Assembly: GCF_000092045.1 (NCBI RefSeq)
Contig: NC_007766.1
Coordinates: 496,001-560,000, forward strand
Direction of reading: 5' to 3'
DNA from: Rhizobium etli CFN 42
GTDB taxonomy: Bacteria; Pseudomonadota; Alphaproteobacteria; Rhizobiales; Rhizobiaceae
DNA length: 64,000 nt
The position numbers and the translations under genes are program-made. The notes below the pieces were generated by a model that did not search any database, had not been told where the DNA came from, and saw nothing but the letters and a program-made list of their open reading frames with translations. Below, in pieces: positions 41,520 through 50,644 of this stretch (position 1 is the stretch's first letter; each line of letters starts with the position of its first letter).

Positions 41520-42443
41520 ATGGATAGTCTCGCGAGCCTCTTCGCCTTCGTTCATGCGGCCGAACAGCAGAGTTATGTCGCAGCCGCGCGCATTGCCGGC
41601 GTTTCGCCATCCGCGATCGGCAAGGCAGTGGCGCGTCTTGAACGCCGGCTCCGTGTGCGGCTCTTCAACCGCACGACCCGCAGCATCAGCCTGACCGAGG
41701 AAGGGGCTGTCCTTTACGAGCGCTACAAGCGCATCATCGACGATATGCAGGACGCGGAGGCAACCGTCCTGCAAAGCCGGGAACGCCCAAGGGGCCGCCT
41801 GCGCGTCAGCGTTCCGCACATCGTCGGACACCATCTGCTGATGCCGATGCTGCCGGCCTTTGCCGAGCGCTTCCCGGAAATCGAGCTGGATGTGGATTTC
41901 GAAGACAGGGTCATAGACCTCGTTGCGGAAGGTCTGGATGTCGTGGTGCGCAGTGGCGAACTGGCCGATGCGCGGCTGATCGCCCGCCATCTCGGCGATC
42001 AACATTTCGTCGTCTGCGGCAGTCCAGATTATTTCGAGCGCCATGGACAACCGGAGACGCCTGACGATCTCTCCAGGCACGCCTGCATTCGCTTCAAATA
42101 TCCATCCAGCGGCCGCGTCGCGCCCTGGGCCCTCCGCGCGCCGTACGAGCGGCTGCTTCTGCCGAGAAGCCTGACGTTCAACAATACGGATGCAGGGCTG
42201 CGGGCAGCACAGGGTGGTTTGGGTCTCGCCCATCTGCCCGTCTATGTCGCGCAGCCAGCCATGCGGGCCGGAACTCTGATCCCCGTCCTCACCTCCTTCA
42301 TGGTGCCCTTTGGCTCGCTCTCGCTGGTCTGGCCATCCAATCGCCAGCTTTCGCCGAAAGTCCGCGCTTTCGTGGATTTCGTCGTCGGGAATTGTGCCGC
42401 ACGAGCCGACGCTTTTCGATCGGCAGCCAGCCTGTCGCGCTGA
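41520..42443 (+). CDS. LysR-family transcriptional regulator
   Basis: This 307-residue regulator has the N-terminal winged HTH (FVHAAEQQSYVAAARIAGVS, then PSAIGKAVARLERRLRVRLF and NRTTRSISLTEEG). A periplasmic-binding-protein-like effector domain follows from about residue 90 (GRLRVSVPHIVGHHLLMPML). It is of the type often annotated DsdC/PtxR-like. It probably controls the divergent hydrolase gene. The ligand is unknown. Confidence 0.9.
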   Translation: MDSLASLFAFVHAAEQQSYVAAARIAGVSPSAIGKAVARLERRLRVRLFNRTTRSISLTEEGAVLYERYKRIIDDMQDAEATVLQSRERPRGRLRVSVPHIVGHHLLMPMLPAFAERFPEIELDVDFEDRVIDLVAEGLDVVVRSGELADARLIARHLGDQHFVVCGSPDYFERHGQPETPDDLSRHACIRFKYPSSGRVAPWALRAPYERLLLPRSLTFNNTDAGLRAAQGGLGLAHLPVYVAQPAMRAGTLIPVLTSFMVPFGSLSLVWPSNRQLSPKVRAFVDFVVGNCAARADAFRSAASLSR

Positions 42444-42509
42444 TCCGCTGTCGCGCCATACCCGAAGTGGGTACACTTTCCATACTCACAACGCTGGGAG
42501 CTTTGATGC

Positions 42510-43460
42510 TCAGCCGCAGTTCCGGCTTGGTCTTGGATCGGAACCGGCACTTGCTCCGATATTGAGTGCCATTGGCTGATCTGAATGCGCCGATCCGGTC
42601 GATGCGGAGGACGTTTGAGGGGTGCGCGGATTCGCCGTGGCCAGCCAGCGGTCTGCCGAAAAATACGCACGGGTCCTTGCCTGTGAACCTGGAGCCGCCT
42701 TGAGGCCAAGAGCAAAATTAAAGCTGTTTTCGCTGCCGGCTTCACGCGTGAAGCTGAGATAAGAGCCGAATCGATCGGTTTCGACGTGGCGAAGGCTTCG
42801 GATCGACGCAAGCGCATCTTCAAAATCGCGCCAGCACGCCTGTTTCACGACGATCTCGAAAATGCGCAGCACATCCGGGGCGAGAAGCCCCTCAGCATCG
42901 ATCTCTGGCCCTACGATCTTGGCCCGGATCTCAACAACATTACCCGTCTTATCTCCACGAACCCTCAGGAAGGTCGAGCTGAGCGGCCGCACCTCGTCCC
43001 GTTCGTAGATGCGCTGAAAATAACATTCATAGTCGCGATTGCGCATCGATGCGGCCTTCCATTCACTCACCTCTATGCCGGCCTCTCGAAGAGCGCCGCA
43101 AATATTGGCGCCTGAGACCAGCCACATCCGCAGAAACTGACTTGCCAAGTCGAGCTTTGGGAGCTCCATCAGATGCCGCGATATGGATATTGTCGGACGA
43201 GGAGAAGAAGCAGCTGGATCAGAGCGAACGGCTGGGCGTGAGGAAGGGGCAGCCTTGTTGAACGCTCGATTTTCAAAGTCCTCGGTCGGACCTGCGGATT
43301 GACGGATGTCAAGGTAAGAAACGGCGCTGGTTGCAACAAGCAGGGCAAGTAGAAACAGCGCTGGCCGACGTAACGAGCGGCGGTTGCTCAGTAACGGCAA
43401 CTTCCAGCGCTGGGGTGGGCTGTCGCGAGAAGAATCGGCTGCTGGTAACATTTTATTCAC
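42510..43460 (-). CDS. Unknown protein with one N-terminal membrane anchor
   Basis: I do not recognise this protein. A GTG at 43460 with GAGG 7 bases upstream is the best start; an ATG further up (43541) would add 27 residues of poor composition. It has a single hydrophobic segment (PALFLLALLVATSAVSYL) near residue 40, then a Ser/Pro-rich linker. A soluble domain of about 200 residues follows, with LASQFLRMWLVSGANICGAL and RDYECYFQRIYERD. The topology suggests a periplasmic domain anchored in the inner membrane. It is convergent with the LysR gene. Confidence 0.6.
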   Translation of the reverse strand: MNKMLPAADSSRDSPPQRWKLPLLSNRRSLRRPALFLLALLVATSAVSYLDIRQSAGPTEDFENRAFNKAAPSSRPAVRSDPAASSPRPTISISRHLMELPKLDLASQFLRMWLVSGANICGALREAGIEVSEWKAASMRNRDYECYFQRIYERDEVRPLSSTFLRVRGDKTGNVVEIRAKIVGPEIDAEGLLAPDVLRIFEIVVKQACWRDFEDALASIRSLRHVETDRFGSYLSFTREAGSENSFNFALGLKAAPGSQARTRAYFSADRWLATANPRTPQTSSASTGSAHSDQPMALNIGASAGSDPRPSRNCG

Positions 43461-43947
43461 TGCGTTGCCTCGAAAGCTTGCGACCAGCGGTGCCGGTCGG
43501 TGCCCGGCCAATCCGCGCGACCAATCCTTTGAGGCGAGCAACGATGTGAAAGCGGTACAGCCGGCTCACCTTCGAAACCGCGATTTTGATGTCGAGTGTA
43601 TCCAGCGTCAAGCAGGAGCCCTGAAACGGCTGCGCCCCAAAAGAAAAGTTTATGACGCCGATCCTTCGTTCGGGCGTCCGAATACGGCTGTCGTGAGATC
43701 TTCGCCGCCGCCTCTGGTCACACGCTTCCAATCCGGAGAACGAGTGTCGATCTGCGGCATCGACCGCCTGCTGCACGTAGGCCGGGCTGAACAAGCCGCT
43801 TGCGGTGAGATAAAGATGCCTTGGATGGAGCCGAAGAATGGTCGCTGGAGCTTGGACACCCGGTCATGACGAGCCGCTCGAGATAGAAAAGCACCAACTC
43901 GCCTCAATGCCAAGGATCACCTGAAGGTTCCGACAGCGGTCGGCAAA
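43461..43947. other. Stretch without a convincing gene
   Basis: About 490 bases. Several short frames on both strands are open but none has a good ribosome site and family-like sequence. On the minus strand a fragment reading SPAYVQQAVDAADRHSFS looks protein-like and could be a decayed relative of a Rhizobium membrane-anchored protein. This is not certain. Confidence 0.4.
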
Positions 43948-44670
43948 TTACTTTCCATCAAGCCATTCCTGCAGCTCCGCCTCAGCGCGTTCCAGAGCGC
44001 TGTAATTCAGAAGTTTACGCAAGAAAGCAATCGTGACGGCGCGGGCGCGGAGATTGAAGCGGCCGTCCTCGTGGTCGTCGCCTGCCGTCTGATAGACGTC
44101 GAGCTTGTCGTAGAGCTGCTGCAGGCGGTTCTGCACGCTGCGCAACGACAGGCTCCGGCGTTTGGCGATGGCCCGGTCGGTCAGGCCGAGGGCTATGTCA
44201 ACGAGGATCTCGTATTCGGAATCGGTGAAGCCGTTGGTCTGGCCGAGGCTCTTCTGCTGCAGACCACGCACCTCGCGGTCGATGACGCACTGGCTCTCGA
44301 TGAAGATCGAGCGCAGCGCAAGCTTCAGTCGCTCGTCGGAAGCGGATTTCAGCACATAGCCATAGGCGGCCCCATCCGGCACGATGCGCGAGACCCCGCG
44401 CACATAAGCCTCATCCGAATAATTCGACCAGAACAGGATACGGGTCTCCGGCCGCTCCTTCCAGATCGTCCGCGCCGCCTCGATGCCGTTGCGACTTGCC
44501 ATCTGCAGGTCCATGACGATGTGCGCCGACTTGTGGTCGCGGGCGAGCTTCTCGCCGGCGGTTCCGTTCTCCGCCTCGATCACCGTGTCGCATTCCGGCA
44601 GGGCAGCGTTGACAGCCTCGTGCAGATAGGACCGGTGCAGCGGGTCGTCCTCGACGATCAAAACTTTCAT
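43948..44670 (-). CDS. Response regulator with LuxR-type HTH
   Basis: This protein of about 240 residues has a receiver domain (KVLIVEDDPLHRSYLHEAV with the acidic pocket, phospho-acceptor Asp in HIVMDLQMAS, Lys in YGYVLKSAS). A C-terminal HTH at about 150-205 contains LGQTNGFTDSEYEILVDIAL and LTDRAIAKRRSLSLRSVQNR. The start at 44670 (MKVLIVEDD) follows GGAG. It lies 13 bases after the histidine kinase on the same strand, forming a two-component pair. Confidence 0.87.
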   Translation of the reverse strand: MKVLIVEDDPLHRSYLHEAVNAALPECDTVIEAENGTAGEKLARDHKSAHIVMDLQMASRNGIEAARTIWKERPETRILFWSNYSDEAYVRGVSRIVPDGAAYGYVLKSASDERLKLALRSIFIESQCVIDREVRGLQQKSLGQTNGFTDSEYEILVDIALGLTDRAIAKRRSLSLRSVQNRLQQLYDKLDVYQTAGDDHEDGRFNLRARAVTIAFLRKLLNYSALERAEAELQEWLDGK

Positions 44671-44683
44671 CGTGCCTTTCTCC

Positions 44684-45916
44684 TCAGTCTGGCTCGCCCG
44701 CCGGGCCGCCAAGCGGCAGCATGACGCGCACCGCGGTCCCGCGACTATTATGGCCGGGGCCGATCGTAAAGCGCGCCGAGATCAGCCGTGCGCGGGTCTT
44801 CATATTGTCGATGCCGCCGCCGATCCGCCCCCGTGTCTTGGCAAGGCCGGTCCCGTCGTCGGAGATTTCGATCGACAGCTGTTCGTCGTCGGCTTCGAGC
44901 CGCACCATGATCGCCAGCGGGGCGGCATGGCGCACGGCATTGTTGATCGCCTCCTGCGCGATTCGGAACAAGGCGACGCTGACGGTCGGTTCCAGCCTTT
45001 CCAGCGCGCCGTTCGTCTCGTCGACAAGGCCCCATTCGATGCCCGATCCGGTGTCGCGGGTCGATCGGTCGAGATGATGCTCGATCGCCTGTGCGAGGCC
45101 GAAGAGCTGGAGCACGGAGGGTTTTGCTTGCTCGATGATCTGCCGCAGATCCTGCATGCAATGCTGCAGGGACCGCGAAACAGGTTCGAGCGCCTCGGGC
45201 GTCACCTCGCCGTTGCGCGACAACCGGTCGATCCGCCGGGCGAGCCGCGTCAGGTCGGCAAGCGTCTGGTCATGAAGGTCCATGCCGATCCGCTGACGCT
45301 CCTGCTCCAGGGCTTCGGTCAGCTTCAGCGCACCTTGCCGCAGCCCCTCTTCGCGGGCGCGGGCTTCGGCCTCGACGATCGCTGAGCGCTGCGCCTGCTC
45401 GGCCGCCTGCAGCGCGAAGAAATAGGGCGTCAGCAGATCGGCGATGATGCGGGCGCGCTCGACGTCTTCCATCGTATAGACGCCCGCCCTGTGAGACGAA
45501 CAGGAAAGCGCTGCGATGATCGTGCCTTGCACCTTCATCGGCACATGCAGCCGGCTCCTCAGCGATTGTTCTACGATCGGCCGCTTGAACGCCCCCTCGA
45601 AGTGGAAGCGCGGATCTTTCATGGCGTCGTCCGAGAGCAGAAAGTCGACCTCACCCCGCAGGAGCGAGCGGATGGGGCTGTTGATAACGGGCGCACCGGC
45701 AATCTCGCCCCAGGCGGTCTCGATGCCCGTCTCATAGGCCGTGTGATAGTTGCCGCCTTCGAGCAGCACGCAGACATCGAGATGGTCGTGCGGAATGATG
45801 TGAGCGACCTCGGCAGCCACCGACCGGATGGCCGAGCGAAAGTCGAGCTGGCCCGCGAGCAGCCGGGATATGCCGAGATAGTGATCGAACAGGGCTGCCG
45901 GTGCGAGATGCAGCAT
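44684..45916 (-). CDS. Sensor histidine kinase, GAF plus HisKA_3 type
   Basis: This 410-residue soluble kinase has an N-terminal GAF-like sensor (about 15-170). It is followed by a coiled region and the HisKA_3 dimerisation motif ERQRIGMDLHDQTLADLTRL with the phospho-His. The HATPase domain has FRIAQEAINNAVRHA (N box), ISDDGTGLAKTRG and GGIDNMKTRARLI. With no membrane segment it should sense a cytoplasmic signal. It is divergent from the ribose-type ABC operon and is the likely regulator of it together with the adjacent response regulator. Confidence 0.87.
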   Translation of the reverse strand: MLHLAPAALFDHYLGISRLLAGQLDFRSAIRSVAAEVAHIIPHDHLDVCVLLEGGNYHTAYETGIETAWGEIAGAPVINSPIRSLLRGEVDFLLSDDAMKDPRFHFEGAFKRPIVEQSLRSRLHVPMKVQGTIIAALSCSSHRAGVYTMEDVERARIIADLLTPYFFALQAAEQAQRSAIVEAEARAREEGLRQGALKLTEALEQERQRIGMDLHDQTLADLTRLARRIDRLSRNGEVTPEALEPVSRSLQHCMQDLRQIIEQAKPSVLQLFGLAQAIEHHLDRSTRDTGSGIEWGLVDETNGALERLEPTVSVALFRIAQEAINNAVRHAAPLAIMVRLEADDEQLSIEISDDGTGLAKTRGRIGGGIDNMKTRARLISARFTIGPGHNSRGTAVRVMLPLGGPAGEPD

Positions 45917-45997
45917 TGTCAGTTCCTCCCCGTCACGACAGGCTCCTCAACCCGCCGTGATCGCTTCCCAGTAAGCGCCCGCGGACGGGCCGCCGTC

Positions 45998-46033
45998 TTG
46001 CGTAAACCCGCAGCTTGTTGCGCAAAACCCGCA
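45998..46033 (+). promoter_or_regulatory. Tandem repeat upstream of the ABC operon, candidate response-regulator site
   Basis: TTGCGTAAACCCGCA (45998-46012) is followed by TTGCGCAAAACCCGCA (46018-46033). The two near-identical units start 20 bases apart, about two helical turns. They lie in the region between the divergent kinase and transporter genes, 160 bases before the binding-protein start. It fits a dimeric activator site, but this is inferred. Confidence 0.5.
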
Positions 46034-46195
46034 AACAAGTTGCCGCCTTGCCCCTGTACAGCCCGGCCGATCTCCCGCATCCTGCCCTTACTGAGAGGAG
46101 GAAGCTCAGTGCAAGAACAATTTTCACTCGGGGCCCGCTTGAGCCGGCAGGAGTGAAGCGATCCGCCGACCGGCGCGATCATGAGGGAGGAAGAG

Positions 46196-47212
46196 ATGAC
46201 AATCCGTAAGATGCTTCTGGCATCGGCCGCTATTGCTTGCGCCGCCATGCCCGTTTCCGCCTTTGCCGACACGTCGGCCAAGAAGATCGCCCTTTCCAAC
46301 AACTACGCCGGAAACTCCTGGCGCCAGGCCATGCTGACGAGCTGGGGCAAGGTGACGAGCGAGGCCGTGAAGGCTGGCGTCGTTGCCGCCGCCGACCCTT
46401 TCACCACCGCCGAAAACCAGGCGACAGAACAGGCGGCGCAGATCCAGAACATGATCCTGCAGGGCTATGACGCGATCGTGCTGAACGCCGCCTCGCCGAC
46501 GGCGCTGAACGGCGCCGTCAAGGAAGCCTGCGACGCCGGCATTACAGTCGTTTCCTTCGACGGCATCGTGACCGAACCCTGCGCCTGGCGTATCGCCGTC
46601 AATTTCAAGGAAATGGGCCGCAGCGAGGTCGAGTATCTATCGAAGAAACTCCCGCAGGGCGGCAATCTGCTCGAGATCCGCGGCCTTGCCGGTGTCTTCG
46701 TCGATGACGAGATCTCGGCCGGCATCCATGAGGGCGTCAAGCAGTTCCCGCAGTTCAAGGTGGTCGGCTCCGTGCATGGCGACTGGGCGCAGGACGTGGC
46801 GCAGAAGGCGGTCGCGGGCATCCTGCCGAGTCTGCCCGACATCGTCGGAGTGGTGACGCAGGGTGGCGACGGCTATGGCGCCGCGCAGGCGATCGCCGCG
46901 ACCGACCGCAAGATGCCGATCATCATCATGGGCAACCGCGAAGATGAGCTGAAGTGGTGGAAGGAGCAGAAGGACGCGAAGGGCTACGAGACTATGTCCG
47001 TCTCAATCGCGCCCGGCGTCTCCACGCTCGCCTTCTGGGTCGCCCAGCAGATCCTTGACGGCAAGCAGGTCAAGAAGGACCTCGTGGTGCCCTTCCTGCG
47101 CATCGACCAGGACAATCTTGAAACGAACCTCGCCAATACCCAGGCCGGCGGCGTCGCCAACGTGGAATACACGCAGGCTGATGCAATCAAGGTCATCGAG
47201 CAGGCAAAGTAA
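46196..47212 (+). CDS. Ribose-type sugar ABC transporter binding protein
   Basis: This 338-residue periplasmic protein of the RbsB-like family (type I) has a Sec leader cleaved after PVSAFA. The core pattern includes IALSNNYAGNSWRQAMLTSW, IQNMILQGYDAIVLNAASPT, ITVVSFDGIV and VTQGGDGYGAAQAI. The ATG at 46196 is preferred because GGGAGGAAG lies just upstream. The ligand is probably a monosaccharide or polyol. The downstream lactonase hints at an aldose or aldonolactone-forming pathway. Confidence 0.85.
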   Translation: MTIRKMLLASAAIACAAMPVSAFADTSAKKIALSNNYAGNSWRQAMLTSWGKVTSEAVKAGVVAAADPFTTAENQATEQAAQIQNMILQGYDAIVLNAASPTALNGAVKEACDAGITVVSFDGIVTEPCAWRIAVNFKEMGRSEVEYLSKKLPQGGNLLEIRGLAGVFVDDEISAGIHEGVKQFPQFKVVGSVHGDWAQDVAQKAVAGILPSLPDIVGVVTQGGDGYGAAQAIAATDRKMPIIIMGNREDELKWWKEQKDAKGYETMSVSIAPGVSTLAFWVAQQILDGKQVKKDLVVPFLRIDQDNLETNLANTQAGGVANVEYTQADAIKVIEQAK

Positions 47213-47284
47213 ATCTCCCGGCGACTGCCGCGCGACCGTAAATGGCCGCGCGGCATTCTTTGCGAGCAGGCATGGCGGGGCAGC

Positions 47285-48736
47285 ATGGATGAGGTTTTGA
47301 AGGCGGTGATCGCCGTCGATGGCGCCAAGGTAAGCTTCGGCGCGGTCAGGGCACTCGACGGCGTCACGCTCCGCGTCATGCCGGGCGAATGCGTCGGGCT
47401 GGTCGGGCACAATGGGGCCGGCAAGTCCAGCATCGTCAACGTCATCAATGGCGGCCTCACGCCCCATGAAGGAAGTGTGGCGAGCGATGGCGAGCGGCTG
47501 GAGCGTTACGGCATCAATGCGGCACGCGCTCGCGGCGTGCGCTGCGTCTTCCAGGAGCTTTCGCTCTGCCCCAACCTCTCCATCGTCGAGAACACGCGCA
47601 TCATGCACCGCGATCTCGGCGGCTTCGGCTGGCGCAGGCGCGCCGCAAGGATCATCGAAAAGAGCCTCGATGCGGTCTTCCCCGGCCACAACATCGACAG
47701 CGGCCGGGCAGTGGGAGACCTTTCGATCGCCGAGCGACAGATGGTCGAGATCGCGATGGCCTTTTCCGACGCCGGCATTGCACCGCGGCTGGTGATCCTC
47801 GACGAACCGACCTCGTCGCTCGATGCGAGCCTCGCCCGCCAGATGCTCGACCATGTCCGCCGCTTCGTCGCGGCCGGCGGCTCCGTCATCTTCATCTCGC
47901 ACATCCTGCACGAGATCCTCGAAACTTCGGACCGCATCGTCGTCATGAAGGACGGCCGCGTCGTTGCCGAACGTCCGGCAAGCGGCTTCGATCATCATCG
48001 TCTGGTCGAGGCCATGGGCACCGTTGCGAAGGAGGAGACGGGCCAGCGCCCGGCGCGCGAGCAATCCACCGCTACGCTCATTCTCTCCCATCAGACGGCG
48101 GGCCGTCCCTTTTCGGCGCGCAAGGGTGAGATCATCGGATTAGCGGGTCTCGCCGGCCACGGGCAGACCGAGCTGCTGCTCGCCCTGCATGCCGCCCAAT
48201 CCCGCAACTGGCTGCCCGAGCGCGACCCGCTCGTCACCTTCGTCGCCGGCGACCGCCGCCTTAACGGCGTTTTCGAACTCTGGAGCATCTTGCGCAACTT
48301 TTCCGTCGCCTCGCTCGGTGACCTGTCGCGGCGCGGCCTCATTCTGGCTGATAAAGAGGAGAGCAAGGGCGCTGACTGGCAGCGGCGGATCGAGATCCGC
48401 ACACCCGACATGGCAAATCGCATATTGTCGCTTTCCGGCGGCAACCAGCAGAAAGTGCTCTTCGCGCGCGCCCTTGCCACGCGCGCGCCCGTCGTCCTGA
48501 TGGACGATCCGATGCGCGGCGTCGACGTCGGGACCAAGCAGGAGGTGTACGCCATCATCCGCGACGAAGCCTCGCGCGGCCGAACCTTTATCTGGTATTC
48601 GACTGAAATGGACGAGGTTCGCCTCTGCGACCGCGTCTACGTGTTTCGCGAAGGCAGAATCACTGCCGAACTCGCCGGTGACGCCGTGAACGAGACGAAT
48701 ATCATCGCCGCCTCCTTCGAAGGGGTCGCCGCATGA
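47285..48736 (+). CDS. Sugar ABC transporter ATPase, two-domain (RbsA type)
   Basis: This 483-residue protein has two ATPase domains. The first has Walker A GHNGAGKSS, signature-like LSIAERQMVEIAMAF and Walker B LVILDEPTSSLD. The second has the usual degenerate Walker A (GLAGLAGHGQTELLL), but an intact LSGGNQQKVLFARAL and VVLMDDPMRGVD. This asymmetry is normal for the carbohydrate (CUT2) class. It overlaps the first permease by 4 bases. Confidence 0.88.
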   Translation: MDEVLKAVIAVDGAKVSFGAVRALDGVTLRVMPGECVGLVGHNGAGKSSIVNVINGGLTPHEGSVASDGERLERYGINAARARGVRCVFQELSLCPNLSIVENTRIMHRDLGGFGWRRRAARIIEKSLDAVFPGHNIDSGRAVGDLSIAERQMVEIAMAFSDAGIAPRLVILDEPTSSLDASLARQMLDHVRRFVAAGGSVIFISHILHEILETSDRIVVMKDGRVVAERPASGFDHHRLVEAMGTVAKEETGQRPAREQSTATLILSHQTAGRPFSARKGEIIGLAGLAGHGQTELLLALHAAQSRNWLPERDPLVTFVAGDRRLNGVFELWSILRNFSVASLGDLSRRGLILADKEESKGADWQRRIEIRTPDMANRILSLSGGNQQKVLFARALATRAPVVLMDDPMRGVDVGTKQEVYAIIRDEASRGRTFIWYSTEMDEVRLCDRVYVFREGRITAELAGDAVNETNIIAASFEGVAA

Positions 48737-49683
48737 CGGCCCGGCTCTCGTCCGACGCCATGCGTCTTGCCATTCCCGCTTTGTCGCTGACCCTGCTGCT
48801 CGCCGCCGTCTTTTGGCTGCAGCCGCGCGCCATGAGCTATGTCGGCCTCAACCTGCTGTTCAATCTGGCCGTGCCGATTGCGCTTGCGACGATCGCCCAG
48901 ATGCTCGTCATGGCGGTGAACGATCTCGATCTGTCGATGGGAACCTTCGTCAGCTTCGTCGCCTGCGTGAGCGCAACCTTTCTGCGCGATGACCCGGTGA
49001 TCGGCGTCCTGATCCTTGCGGGAGCGATCGCAGCCTATGCAGGCCTCGGTGTCATCATCTACATGCGCGACCTGCCGTCCATCGTCGTCACTCTCGGCAT
49101 GAGCTTCGTCTGGGGCGGCCTTGCCGTACTATTGTTGCCGGCGCCGGGCGGGCAGGCGCCGGATTGGGTGCGCTCCCTGATGACCGTCAAGCCGCCGCTG
49201 GCGCCGATGGCGATCGTCGCCAGCATCATCATCGCCGCCATCGCCCATCTTCTCGTCATGCGCTCCTCGCTCGGCGTACTGATCCGCGGCATCGGCGGCA
49301 ACCAGCGTTCGGTCGAGCGGGCCGGCTGGTCGATCGTCGCCGCTCGCGCCACCGCCTACGGTCTGGCGGGCTTCTTTGCCGTGCTAGCCGGCATCGCTCT
49401 CGTCGGCCTCACGACATCTGCCGATGCCAATATCGCGCTGCGTTATACGCTGCTGTCGATTGCCGGCGTGATCCTCGGCGGCGGTGAGTTCATCGGCGGC
49501 CGCGTCTCCCCTGTCGGCGCCGTCATCGGCGCGCTGACGCTGACGCTTGCCGGCTCGTTCCTGTCCTTCCTGCGCATCTCGCCCGACTGGCAGATCGGAG
49601 CCCAGGGCGCGATCCTGATCATCGTGCTCGCGCTTCGCCTCATGCTGAACCGCCTGGAGAAACGGGAGAAACGCCGCCGATGA
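48733..49683 (+). CDS. Sugar ABC transporter permease 1 (RbsC type)
   Basis: This 316-residue inner-membrane protein has about 8-10 hydrophobic segments and CUT2-permease motifs MAVNDLDLSMGTFVSF and LRYTLLSIAGVILGGGEFIG. It overlaps the ATPase and the second permease by ATGA at both ends. Two different permeases in one CUT2 operon suggest a heterodimeric channel. Confidence 0.87.
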   Translation: MTARLSSDAMRLAIPALSLTLLLAAVFWLQPRAMSYVGLNLLFNLAVPIALATIAQMLVMAVNDLDLSMGTFVSFVACVSATFLRDDPVIGVLILAGAIAAYAGLGVIIYMRDLPSIVVTLGMSFVWGGLAVLLLPAPGGQAPDWVRSLMTVKPPLAPMAIVASIIIAAIAHLLVMRSSLGVLIRGIGGNQRSVERAGWSIVAARATAYGLAGFFAVLAGIALVGLTTSADANIALRYTLLSIAGVILGGGEFIGGRVSPVGAVIGALTLTLAGSFLSFLRISPDWQIGAQGAILIIVLALRLMLNRLEKREKRRR

Positions 49684-50630
49684 CTCCCCTTCTCAGCCTT
49701 TTCGGCAAACCCTGGATCTGGTCATGGCTTGCCGCTTTCATCGTCTGGTTCCTGACGATCATGGTGACCCTTGGCGCCAGTACGCTCGGCCTGTCGCAGG
49801 CGGCACTCACCTTCGCCGCCTTCTCGGTCATCGTCGGCATCGGCCAGATGTTCGTCATCACGCTCGGTCCCGGCAATATCGATCTGTCGGTTCCCGCCAC
49901 CATGACACTTGCCGGCACGGTCGCGCTGAAGCTGATGAATGTCGAAAACGGCTTGATCCTGCCAGGGCTTCTTGTCGCCATCCTCATCGGCGTCGTCGTC
50001 GGCCTCGGCAACTATGCCCTGATCAAGGCGCTGCGCATTCCGCCGATCATCGCCACGCTTTCCGTCAGCTTCATCGTGCAGTCCGCGGCGATTTGGACGA
50101 ACCGCGGCTTGCGCATCAAGCCGCCGAGCATGCTTGCAGAATTCACCACCTCGAACACGCTCGGCGTGCCGAACGTGGCGATCGTCGCGCTCCTCATCTC
50201 GCTTTTCGCCTGGTTCATGCTCCATAAGACGATCTACGGGCGCTGGATCTCGGCGATCGGCCAGAGCATGCCCGCCTCACGCATGGCCGGCATTCCGGTC
50301 GACGGCACGCGCTTCGTCACCTACCTCTTCTGCGCCGTGCTTGCATCCGTCGCGGGCTACCTGCTCGCCTGCTTCTCCGGCGGCGCAGCACTCAATATGG
50401 GCTCGGAATATCTGCTGACCTCGATCGCCGTCGTCGTGATCGGCGGCACGGCGGTGGCCGGCGGCGATTCCAACGTGCCGGGCATCTGGGGCGCGTCGCT
50501 CTTCATGTTCCTGGTCGTCTCCATGCTCAACACCTATGGGTTCGGCGCGGGCATCCGCCTCATCATGACCGGCCTCATCATCATCAGCGTGATCATGCTC
50601 GCCGGCGGTCGCCGGACCGGCATGCGATAA
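49680..50630 (+). CDS. Sugar ABC transporter permease 2 (RbsC type)
   Basis: This 316-residue membrane protein has the CUT2 motif VITLGPGNIDLSVPATMTLA near residue 60 and LLTSIAVVVIGGTAVAGGDS near residue 245. It starts inside the stop of permease 1. It is followed 14 bases later by the SMP-30 gene, in the same operon. Confidence 0.87.
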   Translation: MTPLLSLFGKPWIWSWLAAFIVWFLTIMVTLGASTLGLSQAALTFAAFSVIVGIGQMFVITLGPGNIDLSVPATMTLAGTVALKLMNVENGLILPGLLVAILIGVVVGLGNYALIKALRIPPIIATLSVSFIVQSAAIWTNRGLRIKPPSMLAEFTTSNTLGVPNVAIVALLISLFAWFMLHKTIYGRWISAIGQSMPASRMAGIPVDGTRFVTYLFCAVLASVAGYLLACFSGGAALNMGSEYLLTSIAVVVIGGTAVAGGDSNVPGIWGASLFMFLVVSMLNTYGFGAGIRLIMTGLIIISVIMLAGGRRTGMR

Positions 50631-50644
50631 TCAGGAAGACCATC

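Noticed and set aside
43384..43869. 161-residue plus-strand frame in the 43.5 kb gap
   Set aside because: Composition is irregular, no ribosome site, and frames on the other strand over the same bases are equally open. Left as unassigned.
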